The position numbers and the translations under genes are program-made. The notes under the pieces are model-generated. The model saw only the letters and a list, made by a program, of their open reading frames with translations. It was not told where the DNA came from and made no database searches. Below, piece after piece: positions 37,375-45,139 of a DNA stretch of 64,000 nucleotides. This stretch comes from Gammaproteobacteria bacterium (GTDB taxonomy: Bacteria > Pseudomonadota > Gammaproteobacteria > Xanthomonadales > Marinicellaceae), in the NCBI GenBank assembly GCA_041395445.1, contig JAWLAO010000004.1, positions 186,001 through 250,000 of the forward strand. The letters run 5' to 3'. Position 1 is the stretch's first letter. Every line of letters starts with the position of its first letter.

Positions 37375-38244
37375 TTATTGGTAAAATGGAGGTTCGTTCT
37401 CTGGTTGAATACTAAATCTTTTATAAGTCCATTGATATTGTTCAGGAGCTTTGTCCACTATTTTCTGAATATGTGCATTCATGTATGTCGCAGACTGTTC
37501 GATGTCGCCATAGATTTCATCGCTTGATTTTTCAAAATAAACATCAAAACCTTTTATGGTTCTTAACGCATAAACAAAAAACACCGGCACTTGGGTTTTC
37601 ACCGCTAATTTCGGAAATAAGGTCATGGTGTAAGTCGGAATATTGTAGAAAGGCACAAAAATCCCTTGTCCGCTTTTAGGTCTTTGATCGGGCAAAATCG
37701 CAATGAATCCCTGATCTTTCAAATGCAAAAGAATTTTCTTCACGCCTTTGGGACTGGCTTCAATCTGTAAGGCTTCAGATTTACCTCTGGATTCAATTAA
37801 TAGCTGTTCGATTTTTTCATCATCCGGCGCTTTGTACAAAAAAGCAAACTTCTCAAATCGTGCTAAAACCAAATTGACAACTTCCCAATTACCAAAATGC
37901 GGAGCTGCCAAAAGCAGACCTTTTCCTTGTTTCAAAGCACTTTGAAAGTCTTCCACTCCAAAAATGTTGTCAACCAAATCATCAACCGATTTGTTTTTAT
38001 CCCAAATTCGGCCTAACTCCATAAAATTCATCAGAGTGGAATTGATGCAGGCTTTGGCGAGTTGTTTTTGTTGTGATTCTGATTTTTCCGGAAAGCATTT
38101 GCGAACATTGGTCAGAGTGATTTTTTTATTCTTTTTTGACAGTAACCAGAACAACCACCCCAAAACAGATGCGAATTTACGACCTGCTGAAAGAGATAGA
38201 ACTCTTCCTAATGCTAATATAGCTTTAAATAAAAATACCTTCAA
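37375..38244 (-). CDS. LpxL/HtrB-family lysophospholipid acyltransferase
   Basis: 289 residues with the family's catalytic H-x4-E motif in AAPHFGNWEV, an N-terminal hydrophobic stretch (FASVLGWLFWLLSKK) and PDQRPKSGQGIFVPFYN later on. LpxL-type enzymes add a secondary acyl chain to lipid A; paralogues act on other lipids, so the exact substrate is unsure. It is transcribed ahead of miaA with only 5 bases between. Confidence 0.85.
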   Translation of the reverse strand: MKVFLFKAILALGRVLSLSAGRKFASVLGWLFWLLSKKNKKITLTNVRKCFPEKSESQQKQLAKACINSTLMNFMELGRIWDKNKSVDDLVDNIFGVEDFQSALKQGKGLLLAAPHFGNWEVVNLVLARFEKFAFLYKAPDDEKIEQLLIESRGKSEALQIEASPKGVKKILLHLKDQGFIAILPDQRPKSGQGIFVPFYNIPTYTMTLFPKLAVKTQVPVFFVYALRTIKGFDVYFEKSSDEIYGDIEQSATYMNAHIQKIVDKAPEQYQWTYKRFSIQPENEPPFYQ

Positions 38245-38299
38245 ATTGGATTATAGGAATTGGAAACTGCCTAATGGTAAGGCATTCACATTTTTTTTG
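38245..38299. other. gap between LpxL-like start and RNA terminator
   Basis: Short spacer; no feature seen beyond the promoter region expected for the LpxL-like gene. Confidence 0.4.
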
Positions 38300-38330
38300 C
38301 AAAAAAAACCGCCGGAATCATCCGACGGTT
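38300..38330 (-). terminator. intrinsic terminator of the small RNA
   Basis: On the minus strand AACCGTCGGA pairs with TCCGGCGGTT (one mismatch) around a four-base loop, followed by eight T residues. No protein gene reads into it from upstream, which is why a non-coding transcript is proposed. Confidence 0.8.
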
Positions 38331-38480
38331 AAAAGTCTGAACATCCGTATTCAAATCCATATTCCCCGAAAAAAATCCGTCTTTATGATAACTGCCATCC
38401 TTACGCTGTTACCTTTATTGCCTTATCCACGTATTCCTTTCAATAAGAACAATCTGAGAATCTCCCTTTTCTCCTCCACA
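38300..38480 (-). ncRNA. candidate CsrA-sequestering small RNA (RsmY/RsmZ/CsrB type)
   Basis: The minus strand has ten GGA triplets over about 150 bases (plus-strand TCC at 38344, 38356, 38363, 38376, 38398, 38426, 38435, 38463, 38472 and 38475), where about two to three would be expected by chance. Several have CsrA-site-like context (ACGGAUG, AAGGAUG, ACGGAUU, GUGGAUA). Small hairpins put GGA in loops: TTATTG/CAATAA (38415-38446) encloses two, GAGAA/TTCTC (38456-38473) encloses one. It ends in an intrinsic terminator. No coding frame is credible. A GacA-box-like palindrome lies 55 bases upstream. These features together are those of CsrA/RsmA-titrating RNAs; the exact 5' end is not known. 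Confidence 0.72.
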
Positions 38481-38486
38481 ATGCTC

Positions 38487-38516
38487 ATTATCCGGATTTA
38501 ACGTGAAGTGAATATA
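38487..38516 (-). promoter_or_regulatory. candidate promoter of the small RNA
   Basis: Two minus-strand -10-like hexamers are seen: TATATT (38516-38511) and GATAAT (38492-38487). No good -35 box is present at the right distance from either, which would fit an activator-dependent promoter. GATAAT would start the RNA near 38480. Confidence 0.45.
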
Positions 38517-38534
38517 GGAAAAATACTTTTGGTT

Positions 38535-38552
38535 TGTAGGAAATTTCCTACA
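38535..38552. promoter_or_regulatory. GacA/LetA/UvrY-box-like palindrome upstream of the small RNA
   Basis: TGTAGGAAATTTCCTACA is an 18-bp perfect palindrome (20 bp with flanking T/A). It has the form TGTnnG-N6-CnnACA, like the Pseudomonas GacA box TGTAAG-N6-CTTACA, and its core is like the Legionella LetA site TNAGAAATTTCTNA. These boxes drive the small RNA genes rsmX/Y/Z and their relatives. It is centred at about -40 or -63 depending on which -10 box is used. Confidence 0.7.
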
Positions 38553-38621
38553 AGCTATAGGAAAAACTATTTTCAAATAATAAATAGGGACTCGATAAGA
38601 TCTCTATAATATAATGTCGCT

Positions 38622-39062
38622 ATGAAAGCATTAGTTCAAAGAGTCAAAGAAGCTAAAGTTGAAGTGAATGGTCAAACCGTGGGAGAAATCACTCAAGGAA
38701 TTCTTTTGCTTTTAGGAGTGGAAAAGCAGGATTCAGAAGAAATCGCTGACAAATTACTGGAAAAAGTCTGTAATTACCGAATTTTTTCAGATGAAGATGA
38801 CAAGATGAATCTTTCTTTAAAAGACATTGAGGGCGAACTACTTATCGTCTCACAATTCACTCTGGTTGCAAACACTCAAAAAGGCTTACGTCCCAGTTTT
38901 TCCAGTGGAGCTGATCCGGTTTCCGGGAAAAAACTCTATGACTATTTTGTAAACCAAGCTAGTCTGAAACTTCCCGGTAAAATTCAAACCGGACAATTTG
39001 CAGCGAATATGCAGGTTTCTTTGCAAAATGACGGGCCGGTTACTTTTAATCTTGAGGTTTAA
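38622..39062 (+). CDS. dtd: D-aminoacyl-tRNA deacylase
   Basis: 146 residues; removes D-amino acids (and glycine) from mischarged tRNAs. The family's SQFTLVANTQKGLRPSFS motif and the C-terminal NDGPVTFNLEV (Gly-cisPro motif) are both visible. A TATAATATAAT box ends about 10 bases before the ATG, suggesting a very short leader. The next gene begins 3 bases after its stop. Confidence 0.95.
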   Translation: MKALVQRVKEAKVEVNGQTVGEITQGILLLLGVEKQDSEEIADKLLEKVCNYRIFSDEDDKMNLSLKDIEGELLIVSQFTLVANTQKGLRPSFSSGADPVSGKKLYDYFVNQASLKLPGKIQTGQFAANMQVSLQNDGPVTFNLEV

Positions 39063-39065
39063 TAT

Positions 39066-40517
39066 TTGAACGTAAAAGGAAAGACTTACGCAGTTGCGAC
39101 CGGAAATTATTATACCAGCAAAGCCGCTGTGAGAATTCTGGCAAAAGGCGGGAATGCCTACGATGCCATTCTGGCAGCATTGTTTATGTCATTCGTGAGC
39201 GAACCATTATTATCTTCACCCGGCGGTGGTGGTTACTTACTGGCTCATCCGAATGGAGAAGAAGCGCAGATTTTTGATTTCTTCGCTCAAACTCCTAAAG
39301 ACATTTCACCTCAAAATAAAGACTTTTTTCCGATTCACGGAGATTTCGGAGACGTTCAGCAAGAATTTCATATTGGTAAAGCATCTGCTGCTGTCCCCGG
39401 AATACCAGCCGGAATTTTTGCCATTCATAAAAAATACGGTACACTCCCTCTACAAGAGTTAGCTGAATTTGCAATTTCAACAGCGTATTCGGGTTATAAA
39501 ATTGAACCACTTTACGCTGAAATTCTGAGAATTCTGCGCCCAATCCTTGAGTCGACACCTGAGGTGGCAGCTATTTTTGAAAATAAGGATAATCAACTCT
39601 ATAAAACCGGTGACAACTTTACTAACCCCGACTTAGCTCGATTTTTAGAAAATTTAGTCACCCATTCTGAAGGTTGGTTTTATCAAGGAAGTCCGATGCA
39701 ATCTATTATCAAGGATATGCAACAATCAAACGGTTTGTTAACACAACAGGATTTTCATGATTATCAGGTATTGGTTCGAGAACCTCTGGTCGACAATATT
39801 CAGGACTGGACAATCATGACAAACTCTGCACCGACCACCGGAGGAATGTTAATTATTGAGCAGCTTAAACACATTCTGAAAAATCCAAACAAACCTGATG
39901 GTGTTCGAATAATTGAAGCAATGATGCATGCCGATCGCATTAAAAATTCAGAAAATATCCAAATGCAAAGCTCAAAAGGCACAACTCACATGAGTGTTAT
40001 CGATCAACAAGGAAATGTTGCCAGCCTGACCGTGTCTAACGGAGAGGGATGTGGCTATGTTGTGCCAGAGAGCGGTTTTATGCTCAATAATTTTTTGGGT
40101 GAAGAAGATATAAACATAGGTGGGTTTTTTAATTTTCAACCGGATTCTCGAATGATTTCCATGATGTCACCAACAATTCTTGAAAACCACGACTGCAAGA
40201 TTGCTGTTGGAACCGGTGGTTCAAACCGAATCAAAACCGCATTGTTTCAGGTGATATATCATATTTTCTCAGGAAAGACTCTCAGTCAGGCTGTCAATTC
40301 TCCCCGAATGCACTACGAAAATGATACTCTGGATATCGAAAAAGGAGTTAGTTTGCAAAAGATTGAGTCGCTTCTTGCCTCATTTAACAAAGTTAATCAA
40401 TGGAAAACCCGAAGTTTATTTTTTGGAGGAGTTAATGCTGTTCGCTCAGGCGATTGTATTTCCGCAACCGGAGACAGTCGCAGAAAAGGCGTGGGAATTA
40501 TTGGGTTTCAAAATTAG
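39066..40517 (+). CDS. gamma-glutamyltransferase-family Ntn hydrolase
   Basis: 483 residues, shorter than most GGTs (about 550-580) and without a signal peptide, so possibly cytoplasmic. It has the N-terminal GKTYAVATGNYYTSKAAVRILAKGG region, GGGGYLL, and the autocleavage site KGTTHMSVIDQQGNVASLT, where the first Thr after Gly is the expected nucleophile, plus NGEGCG and LNNFLGEEDIN. Start is a TTG with GAGG 8 bases upstream; it begins right behind dtd, so coupled translation is likely. Substrate (glutathione or other gamma-glutamyl compounds) is not proven. Confidence 0.85.
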   Translation: MNVKGKTYAVATGNYYTSKAAVRILAKGGNAYDAILAALFMSFVSEPLLSSPGGGGYLLAHPNGEEAQIFDFFAQTPKDISPQNKDFFPIHGDFGDVQQEFHIGKASAAVPGIPAGIFAIHKKYGTLPLQELAEFAISTAYSGYKIEPLYAEILRILRPILESTPEVAAIFENKDNQLYKTGDNFTNPDLARFLENLVTHSEGWFYQGSPMQSIIKDMQQSNGLLTQQDFHDYQVLVREPLVDNIQDWTIMTNSAPTTGGMLIIEQLKHILKNPNKPDGVRIIEAMMHADRIKNSENIQMQSSKGTTHMSVIDQQGNVASLTVSNGEGCGYVVPESGFMLNNFLGEEDINIGGFFNFQPDSRMISMMSPTILENHDCKIAVGTGGSNRIKTALFQVIYHIFSGKTLSQAVNSPRMHYENDTLDIEKGVSLQKIESLLASFNKVNQWKTRSLFFGGVNAVRSGDCISATGDSRRKGVGIIGFQN

Positions 40518-40546
40518 TACTAATTGATCAAAGTACAACTCTGGGT

Positions 40547-41350
40547 CTAAAATCCTCTTTGCTGTTTAATGTCTTCCCAAGCCGCCTGGATTTTCTGAGT
40601 TTTATTTTTGGCAATTTCAATCATTTCCGGTGGCATTCCTTTCGCAATTAATTTATCCGGATGATGAGAACTCATGAGCTTTTTATAGGCTTTACGAATA
40701 ACGGCTTTGGAGTCAGACTGATTCACACCTAAAACCTGATAAGGGTTGGTTTTTTGTTGCGGAGGTCGTGTCCATTGTTGTCTTTGATTAGAAGATTGTG
40801 AACGACTGCCGTTGGCATCAAAGCCCCGCATTCGGGCTAAGGTAATGAATAGATTCTGAGGAAATCTTAAATACTCACAAATTTGCAACATCAATTGCCA
40901 CTCGGATTGTTTGATTTGGTTTTCAGCGGCAGCCACTTCCAGCAACATTTCCATAAACATTTGCTTGATAGAATATGACCTGCCGGATGCGAAGTAAAGT
41001 TTCTCAATTACCGGACGGATATCAAAACCCGGTTGTTTCCCCTGGTTGAAATAATTGATGGCTTGTTTTCGGTGTTCGGATGTCAGTTGCATTCTCTGCA
41101 TGATGGATTCACAACGGCGAATTTCATCTTTGGTCACAACTCCGTCAACTTTTGCCAGCTTGCCGATAGAAGTGAACAGTGCCTCAAAATAGCTTTGCTG
41201 AACCCTATATTGCCGACTGGGTTCTCCTAATAAATTCTCACGAACCCAAACCTCAGCTCTGCTACCTAACAAAGCACCAAATATCATGCCAAAAAAGCCA
41301 CCAAACTTAAAGCCGATAATGGAGCCAATCAAAGAGCCGATGAAAATCAT
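40547..41350 (-). CDS. djlA: DjlA-like co-chaperone with TerB and J domains
   Basis: 267 residues: an N-terminal glycine-rich membrane segment (FIGSLIGSIIGFKFGGFFGMIFGALLG), a TerB-like helical domain (about 60-170) and a C-terminal J domain with the HPD motif (SSHHPDKLIAKG), which stimulates DnaK. The same order is found in DjlA, an inner-membrane co-chaperone. It is convergent with the ggt-like gene, with 29 bases between the stops. Confidence 0.9.
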   Translation of the reverse strand: MIFIGSLIGSIIGFKFGGFFGMIFGALLGSRAEVWVRENLLGEPSRQYRVQQSYFEALFTSIGKLAKVDGVVTKDEIRRCESIMQRMQLTSEHRKQAINYFNQGKQPGFDIRPVIEKLYFASGRSYSIKQMFMEMLLEVAAAENQIKQSEWQLMLQICEYLRFPQNLFITLARMRGFDANGSRSQSSNQRQQWTRPPQQKTNPYQVLGVNQSDSKAVIRKAYKKLMSSHHPDKLIAKGMPPEMIEIAKNKTQKIQAAWEDIKQQRGF

Positions 41351-41535
41351 AGAAAATGCCGATTAAAAATAGTTGAGTGCAACTTCACAATATATTATTA
41401 AATTGAGATAATTCAACATTATCCCAAAATAATGATTCATCAACTAGTGTGAAAATTAATTACAATTCATTTTGTCGATAAAAGCAAATCACATGGTGAT
41501 AGAATATACTTTTTATTGGTATATCAGAGAATAAG

Positions 41536-41808
41536 ATGTTTGCAGTTATTTTTAGAGCTGAAACTAAACAGTTGGACGAACAATACTCAAGCACCGCGAA
41601 ACGACTGCGTGAACTTGCAATGGCAAAATATGATTGTATTGATTTTATTGCTGTGACCGAAGGAAATCAGGAGATAGCAGTTTCTTATTGGAAATCTGAA
41701 GAAGATATCAAACGATGGCAACAAAACTCTGAACATTTACAAGCTCAGAAAATGGGCAAGGAAAAGTGGTATCAATCCTACCAAGTTCAGATTGCAGAGT
41801 TGAAATAG
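41536..41808 (+). CDS. antibiotic biosynthesis monooxygenase (ABM) fold protein
   Basis: 90-residue ferredoxin-like dimer of the ABM family: MFAVIFRAETKQLDEQYSSTAKRLRELA, then FIAVTEGNQEIAVSYWKSEEDIKRWQQNSEHLQAQKMG. Similar stand-alone proteins are heme-degrading or quinol-oxidising enzymes; the activity here is unknown. The ORF is flanked by a short AT-rich leader. Confidence 0.75.
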   Translation: MFAVIFRAETKQLDEQYSSTAKRLRELAMAKYDCIDFIAVTEGNQEIAVSYWKSEEDIKRWQQNSEHLQAQKMGKEKWYQSYQVQIAELK

Positions 41809-41819
41809 TTTTTTTTAGT

Positions 41820-43091
41820 TCACAACTCTTTATACACTTTTCCGCCTTTCATTACAAAGGTCACATCTTCAAGAGTTTTGATGTTTTTCAAAGGGTTTTC
41901 GCTTACTGCTATGATATCTGCTAGCATACCCTGTTTGATTTGTCCCCGGTCTTTGACTCCTAATAACTCAGCTGAGTTTATTGTGGCGGATTGAATAGCA
42001 TCGAGTTCGCTCATACCTTGTTCCATCATTGCTGAAAGTTCGTGAGCATTATCTCCGTGAGGAATCAGTGGCGAGTCAGTTCCCAATGCTATTTTTACTC
42101 CGGCTTTGATGGCTTTGGAAAGATTTTCTTTTGCTAATGGAAGAACATATTTTGCTTTGGCAGCAATTTTGGGATCGTTGCGGTCAATTCCTTCCATGAC
42201 AAAATCCACTAAACCGGTCGTTGGAACCAAAAAGACATTGTGTTTTTTCATCATTCGAATGCCTTCGTCATCCAAAAGTGACCCATGTTCAATAGATGAA
42301 ACACCCGCTGTTATAGCTGCTTTAATCCCTTCGGCTCCGTGAGCATGAGCGGCTACCTTCGTATGGTGTCTTTCGGCTTCTTCAACTATAGCTTTCATTT
42401 CTTCATCACTGAGCTGTTGAGCCCCGACCGAATCTTCCAGAGACATGACTCCGGCTGTGGCGTGAACTTTAATCACTTTAGCTCCATGTTTAATTTGGTA
42501 TCGAACTGCTTCAATCGCTTCATCCTTATTATTAACCACACCATGTTTTGGTTCAGGCTCAAACAGGTTTTCAGAAAGACCTAGCGTCAAATCGGCATGT
42601 CCTCCACTAATGGTTACCATGTGTCCTGCCGGGATAATTCTTGGTGAAACAATCCAGCCTTCCTGTTCAGCTTCTGACAAAGCAACACCAATTAACTCCC
42701 CTGTAATATGAACCTGGCCAACATTTCTGACGGTTGTGAATCCGGCCATGAGGGTCTTTTCAGCATTTTTTGTTGCTCGGATTGCGCCTTTGCTGGCACT
42801 CTCGTGTGTGATAATTTTTCCAAAACCATCACTATAGTCCAAATCCAGATGGGTGTGCATATCCATCAAACCCGGAAGTAATATTTGCCCCTTTAGCTCG
42901 ATGACTTTAATGTCCTGAGGAATTGATTCTGGATTTATGGCTGAAATTTTACCATCTTTAATTAAGATATTGGCAGGCTCAACCAGTTTGCCGGATTTAA
43001 CATCGAGATAGGCATTAGCCTTAATATATGAATCTGCTGATGCAGAAGTATTGACGAAAAGGAAACATACAATTATTAAAATGAATTTCAT
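41820..43091 (-). CDS. secreted amidohydrolase-family metal-dependent hydrolase
   Basis: 423 residues with a signal peptide (MKFILIIVCFLFVNTSASA). Metal-binding motifs of the amidohydrolase superfamily are clear: HTHLDLDY, Lys in AKVIKVHATAG (candidate carboxylated bridging Lys), AAHAHG, SIEHG and the acidic GTDSPLIPHG. Closest type is the imidazolonepropionase-like/Xaa-Pro-dipeptidase-like group that acts on dipeptides or their derivatives. Exact substrate is not known. The downstream ATG is used because it starts the signal peptide. Confidence 0.85.
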   Translation of the reverse strand: MKFILIIVCFLFVNTSASADSYIKANAYLDVKSGKLVEPANILIKDGKISAINPESIPQDIKVIELKGQILLPGLMDMHTHLDLDYSDGFGKIITHESASKGAIRATKNAEKTLMAGFTTVRNVGQVHITGELIGVALSEAEQEGWIVSPRIIPAGHMVTISGGHADLTLGLSENLFEPEPKHGVVNNKDEAIEAVRYQIKHGAKVIKVHATAGVMSLEDSVGAQQLSDEEMKAIVEEAERHHTKVAAHAHGAEGIKAAITAGVSSIEHGSLLDDEGIRMMKKHNVFLVPTTGLVDFVMEGIDRNDPKIAAKAKYVLPLAKENLSKAIKAGVKIALGTDSPLIPHGDNAHELSAMMEQGMSELDAIQSATINSAELLGVKDRGQIKQGMLADIIAVSENPLKNIKTLEDVTFVMKGGKVYKEL

Positions 43092-43159
43092 ATCACAACC
43101 TGATTGAATTAAACTTAATCTAATATATCTCAAAAAGCTAAATTTCTATAGCAAATCAC

Positions 43160-43897
43160 TCACATAAACAAACTTCTACCACCATCCACCCGAATGATTT
43201 GTCCGGTGATGTAGTCATTACTGATAAGATATTTTATTGTGTGATAGATATTCTGGGGATTACCGACCTTTTGTAATGCAACTCGACTTAAAATTTCTTC
43301 TTTTTCATAACCCGGCATTTCCTGTTCCGGCCAGATAATACAACCCGGAGAAATGCCATTAACTCTGACATCCGGGGCAAATTCCCTCGCCAGTGATTGA
43401 ACCATCATTTTATTAGCCGCTTTTGCCATAGAGTAAATCGGATATTTCTTCAGTGGTTTATCGGCATGAATATCCACCAAATTGATAATGTTTCCTTGAT
43501 ATTTTTTGAGTAATGGATAGCAGCTTTTCGCCATAAACAACGGACCTTTGACATTACTGTTAAACAATTTGTCATAATTCTCAACTGTAATCTCATCAAT
43601 ATCGGTAGGGAAAAAATCTGAAGCATTATTAACCAACACATCTAATCTGCCAAATTGTTTTTCAATGTTCTTTTGAAGACTGGAAAACTCTGTTTCCTCA
43701 TTAAAATCAGCTTGAAAAATGATACAGGAGTCAGGACGAATTTGATTGAGTTGTTGTTGCAAGTCTTGCGTTTGAGCAACGGAACTTCGATAATGCAAAA
43801 CCAGATTGCAGCCGTTGGCATGAGCACTTTTGGCAATATAAGCCCCAAGTCTTTGAGCCGCACCGGTCACTAACATAACTTTATTGGTATCAGTCAT
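43160..43897 (-). CDS. folM: pteridine reductase/dihydromonapterin reductase (SDR)
   Basis: 245-residue short-chain dehydrogenase with TGAAQRLGAYIA (NADPH-binding TGxxxxxG), NNASDF, and catalytic YSMAKAANK. The AAQRLG variant with R after Q and a SPG-containing C-terminus are typical of FolM/pteridine reductases that reduce dihydromonapterin or dihydrofolate. It is divergent from midA with only six bases between the two start codons, a pairing common in gammaproteobacteria. Confidence 0.87.
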   Translation of the reverse strand: MTDTNKVMLVTGAAQRLGAYIAKSAHANGCNLVLHYRSSVAQTQDLQQQLNQIRPDSCIIFQADFNEETEFSSLQKNIEKQFGRLDVLVNNASDFFPTDIDEITVENYDKLFNSNVKGPLFMAKSCYPLLKKYQGNIINLVDIHADKPLKKYPIYSMAKAANKMMVQSLAREFAPDVRVNGISPGCIIWPEQEMPGYEKEEILSRVALQKVGNPQNIYHTIKYLISNDYITGQIIRVDGGRSLFM

Positions 43898-43903
43898 CTG
43901 AAA

Positions 43904-45055
43904 ATGTTACAAAATAATTCTTCACAACTCAGTTTAACACGCCACTCACAGGCTCTGAAAGATAAAATTATTGAAAAAATAAAACAGCAAAATAGTATCA
44001 GTTTTGCTGAATACATGAATATGTGTCTTTATGAACCAGGATTGGGATATTACTCTTCGGGAACGCACAAGTTTGGAAAAGAAGGTGACTTTATAACTTC
44101 GCCAGAGTTGGGAGATTTATTTGCTAAGTCTTTAGCGGTACAATTTCGACAAATTATTGAAAGTTTAATTTCTCCGGTAATTATGGAACTGGGAGCCGGT
44201 ACCGGGCAATTTTGTTTTGATTGTTTGACAGAGTTAGATAATCTTAACAGCTTACCGGAAAAGTATTATATTCTGGAAGTGAGCGCAGATCTACAGCATC
44301 GACAAAAGCAAAAAATCAAATCCTTACCTAAACATTTGAGTCAACTTGTTTGCTGGATTAGCGAACCACTTAAAGATGATTTTGAAGGAGTTATCTTTGC
44401 CAATGAGGTGATTGATGCTTTACCTGTTGAAGTTTTCAAATACTCGAACAATCAATATCAACAAATGCGGGTCGATTATAAGGACGATTTCAAAACCCTT
44501 TGGTCAGAATTTCCACAAAATCTCTATGAGCAATTACACGCGAAAGAATTAGATTTGCCGGAAAGTTATGTTTCAGAGTTTATTCCCAATTTATCCTCCT
44601 GGCTGAATACCATCTCACAAAACCTGAAAAAAGGTGTGGTTTTGTTTGTCGATTATGGTTATGAACGCGATGCCTATTATCATCTTCAACGAAATAATGG
44701 CACATTGGTTTGTCATCATCGGCATAAGGCCAATTTTGATTATTTTGAAAATATCGGTTTGCAGGATATCACCGCGTTTGTAGATTTTACCGCTGTAGCC
44801 GAAGCTGCGGATGATTGCGGACTGGACGTTGACGGTTACACCACACAGGCTTATTTTTTAATGAGTCTGGGCATTCAAAACCTGCTTGGTGACAGCAATG
44901 ACAATTACAGCAAATACTATGAAAAAACCACTGAGTTGAAAAAACTCACACTTCCATCAGAGATGGGAGAAAAATTTAAAGTCATCGGCTTATCGCGAAA
45001 TTTCAGTCAGGAACTCAATGGATTTGCAATGATGAATTTATTGCATTTGCTATAA
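43904..45055 (+). CDS. midA: MidA-family SAM-dependent methyltransferase
   Basis: 383 residues of the COG1565/PF02636 family, related to NDUFAF7, which methylates an arginine in complex I in mitochondria. The marks are the opening SFAEYMNMCLYEPGLGYYSSG, then ITSPELGDLFAKSLA, and the SAM-binding EL-GAGTGQF motif, then VDYGYERDAYYH. Bacterial function is not well known. The six-base gap to folM means the two share an almost overlapping start region. Confidence 0.88.
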   Translation: MLQNNSSQLSLTRHSQALKDKIIEKIKQQNSISFAEYMNMCLYEPGLGYYSSGTHKFGKEGDFITSPELGDLFAKSLAVQFRQIIESLISPVIMELGAGTGQFCFDCLTELDNLNSLPEKYYILEVSADLQHRQKQKIKSLPKHLSQLVCWISEPLKDDFEGVIFANEVIDALPVEVFKYSNNQYQQMRVDYKDDFKTLWSEFPQNLYEQLHAKELDLPESYVSEFIPNLSSWLNTISQNLKKGVVLFVDYGYERDAYYHLQRNNGTLVCHHRHKANFDYFENIGLQDITAFVDFTAVAEAADDCGLDVDGYTTQAYFLMSLGIQNLLGDSNDNYSKYYEKTTELKKLTLPSEMGEKFKVIGLSRNFSQELNGFAMMNLLHLL

Positions 45056-45139
45056 AAATTCAAACTACGCTAACTTAAAGTCTAATTGACCACCAAGACA
45101 TTTTAACTTAAAATTTATAAAAATCAGGCGGGGCATCTC

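Noticed and set aside
38300..38480. 6S RNA as identity of the GGA-rich transcript
   Set aside because: Length is similar but no long closed stem with a central bubble is visible; GGA-rich loops fit Csr/Rsm RNAs much better.
38274..38501. A 75-codon plus-strand frame between lpxL-like gene and dtd
   Set aside because: No ribosome site or recognisable protein; opposite strand shows a GGA-rich RNA with terminator.
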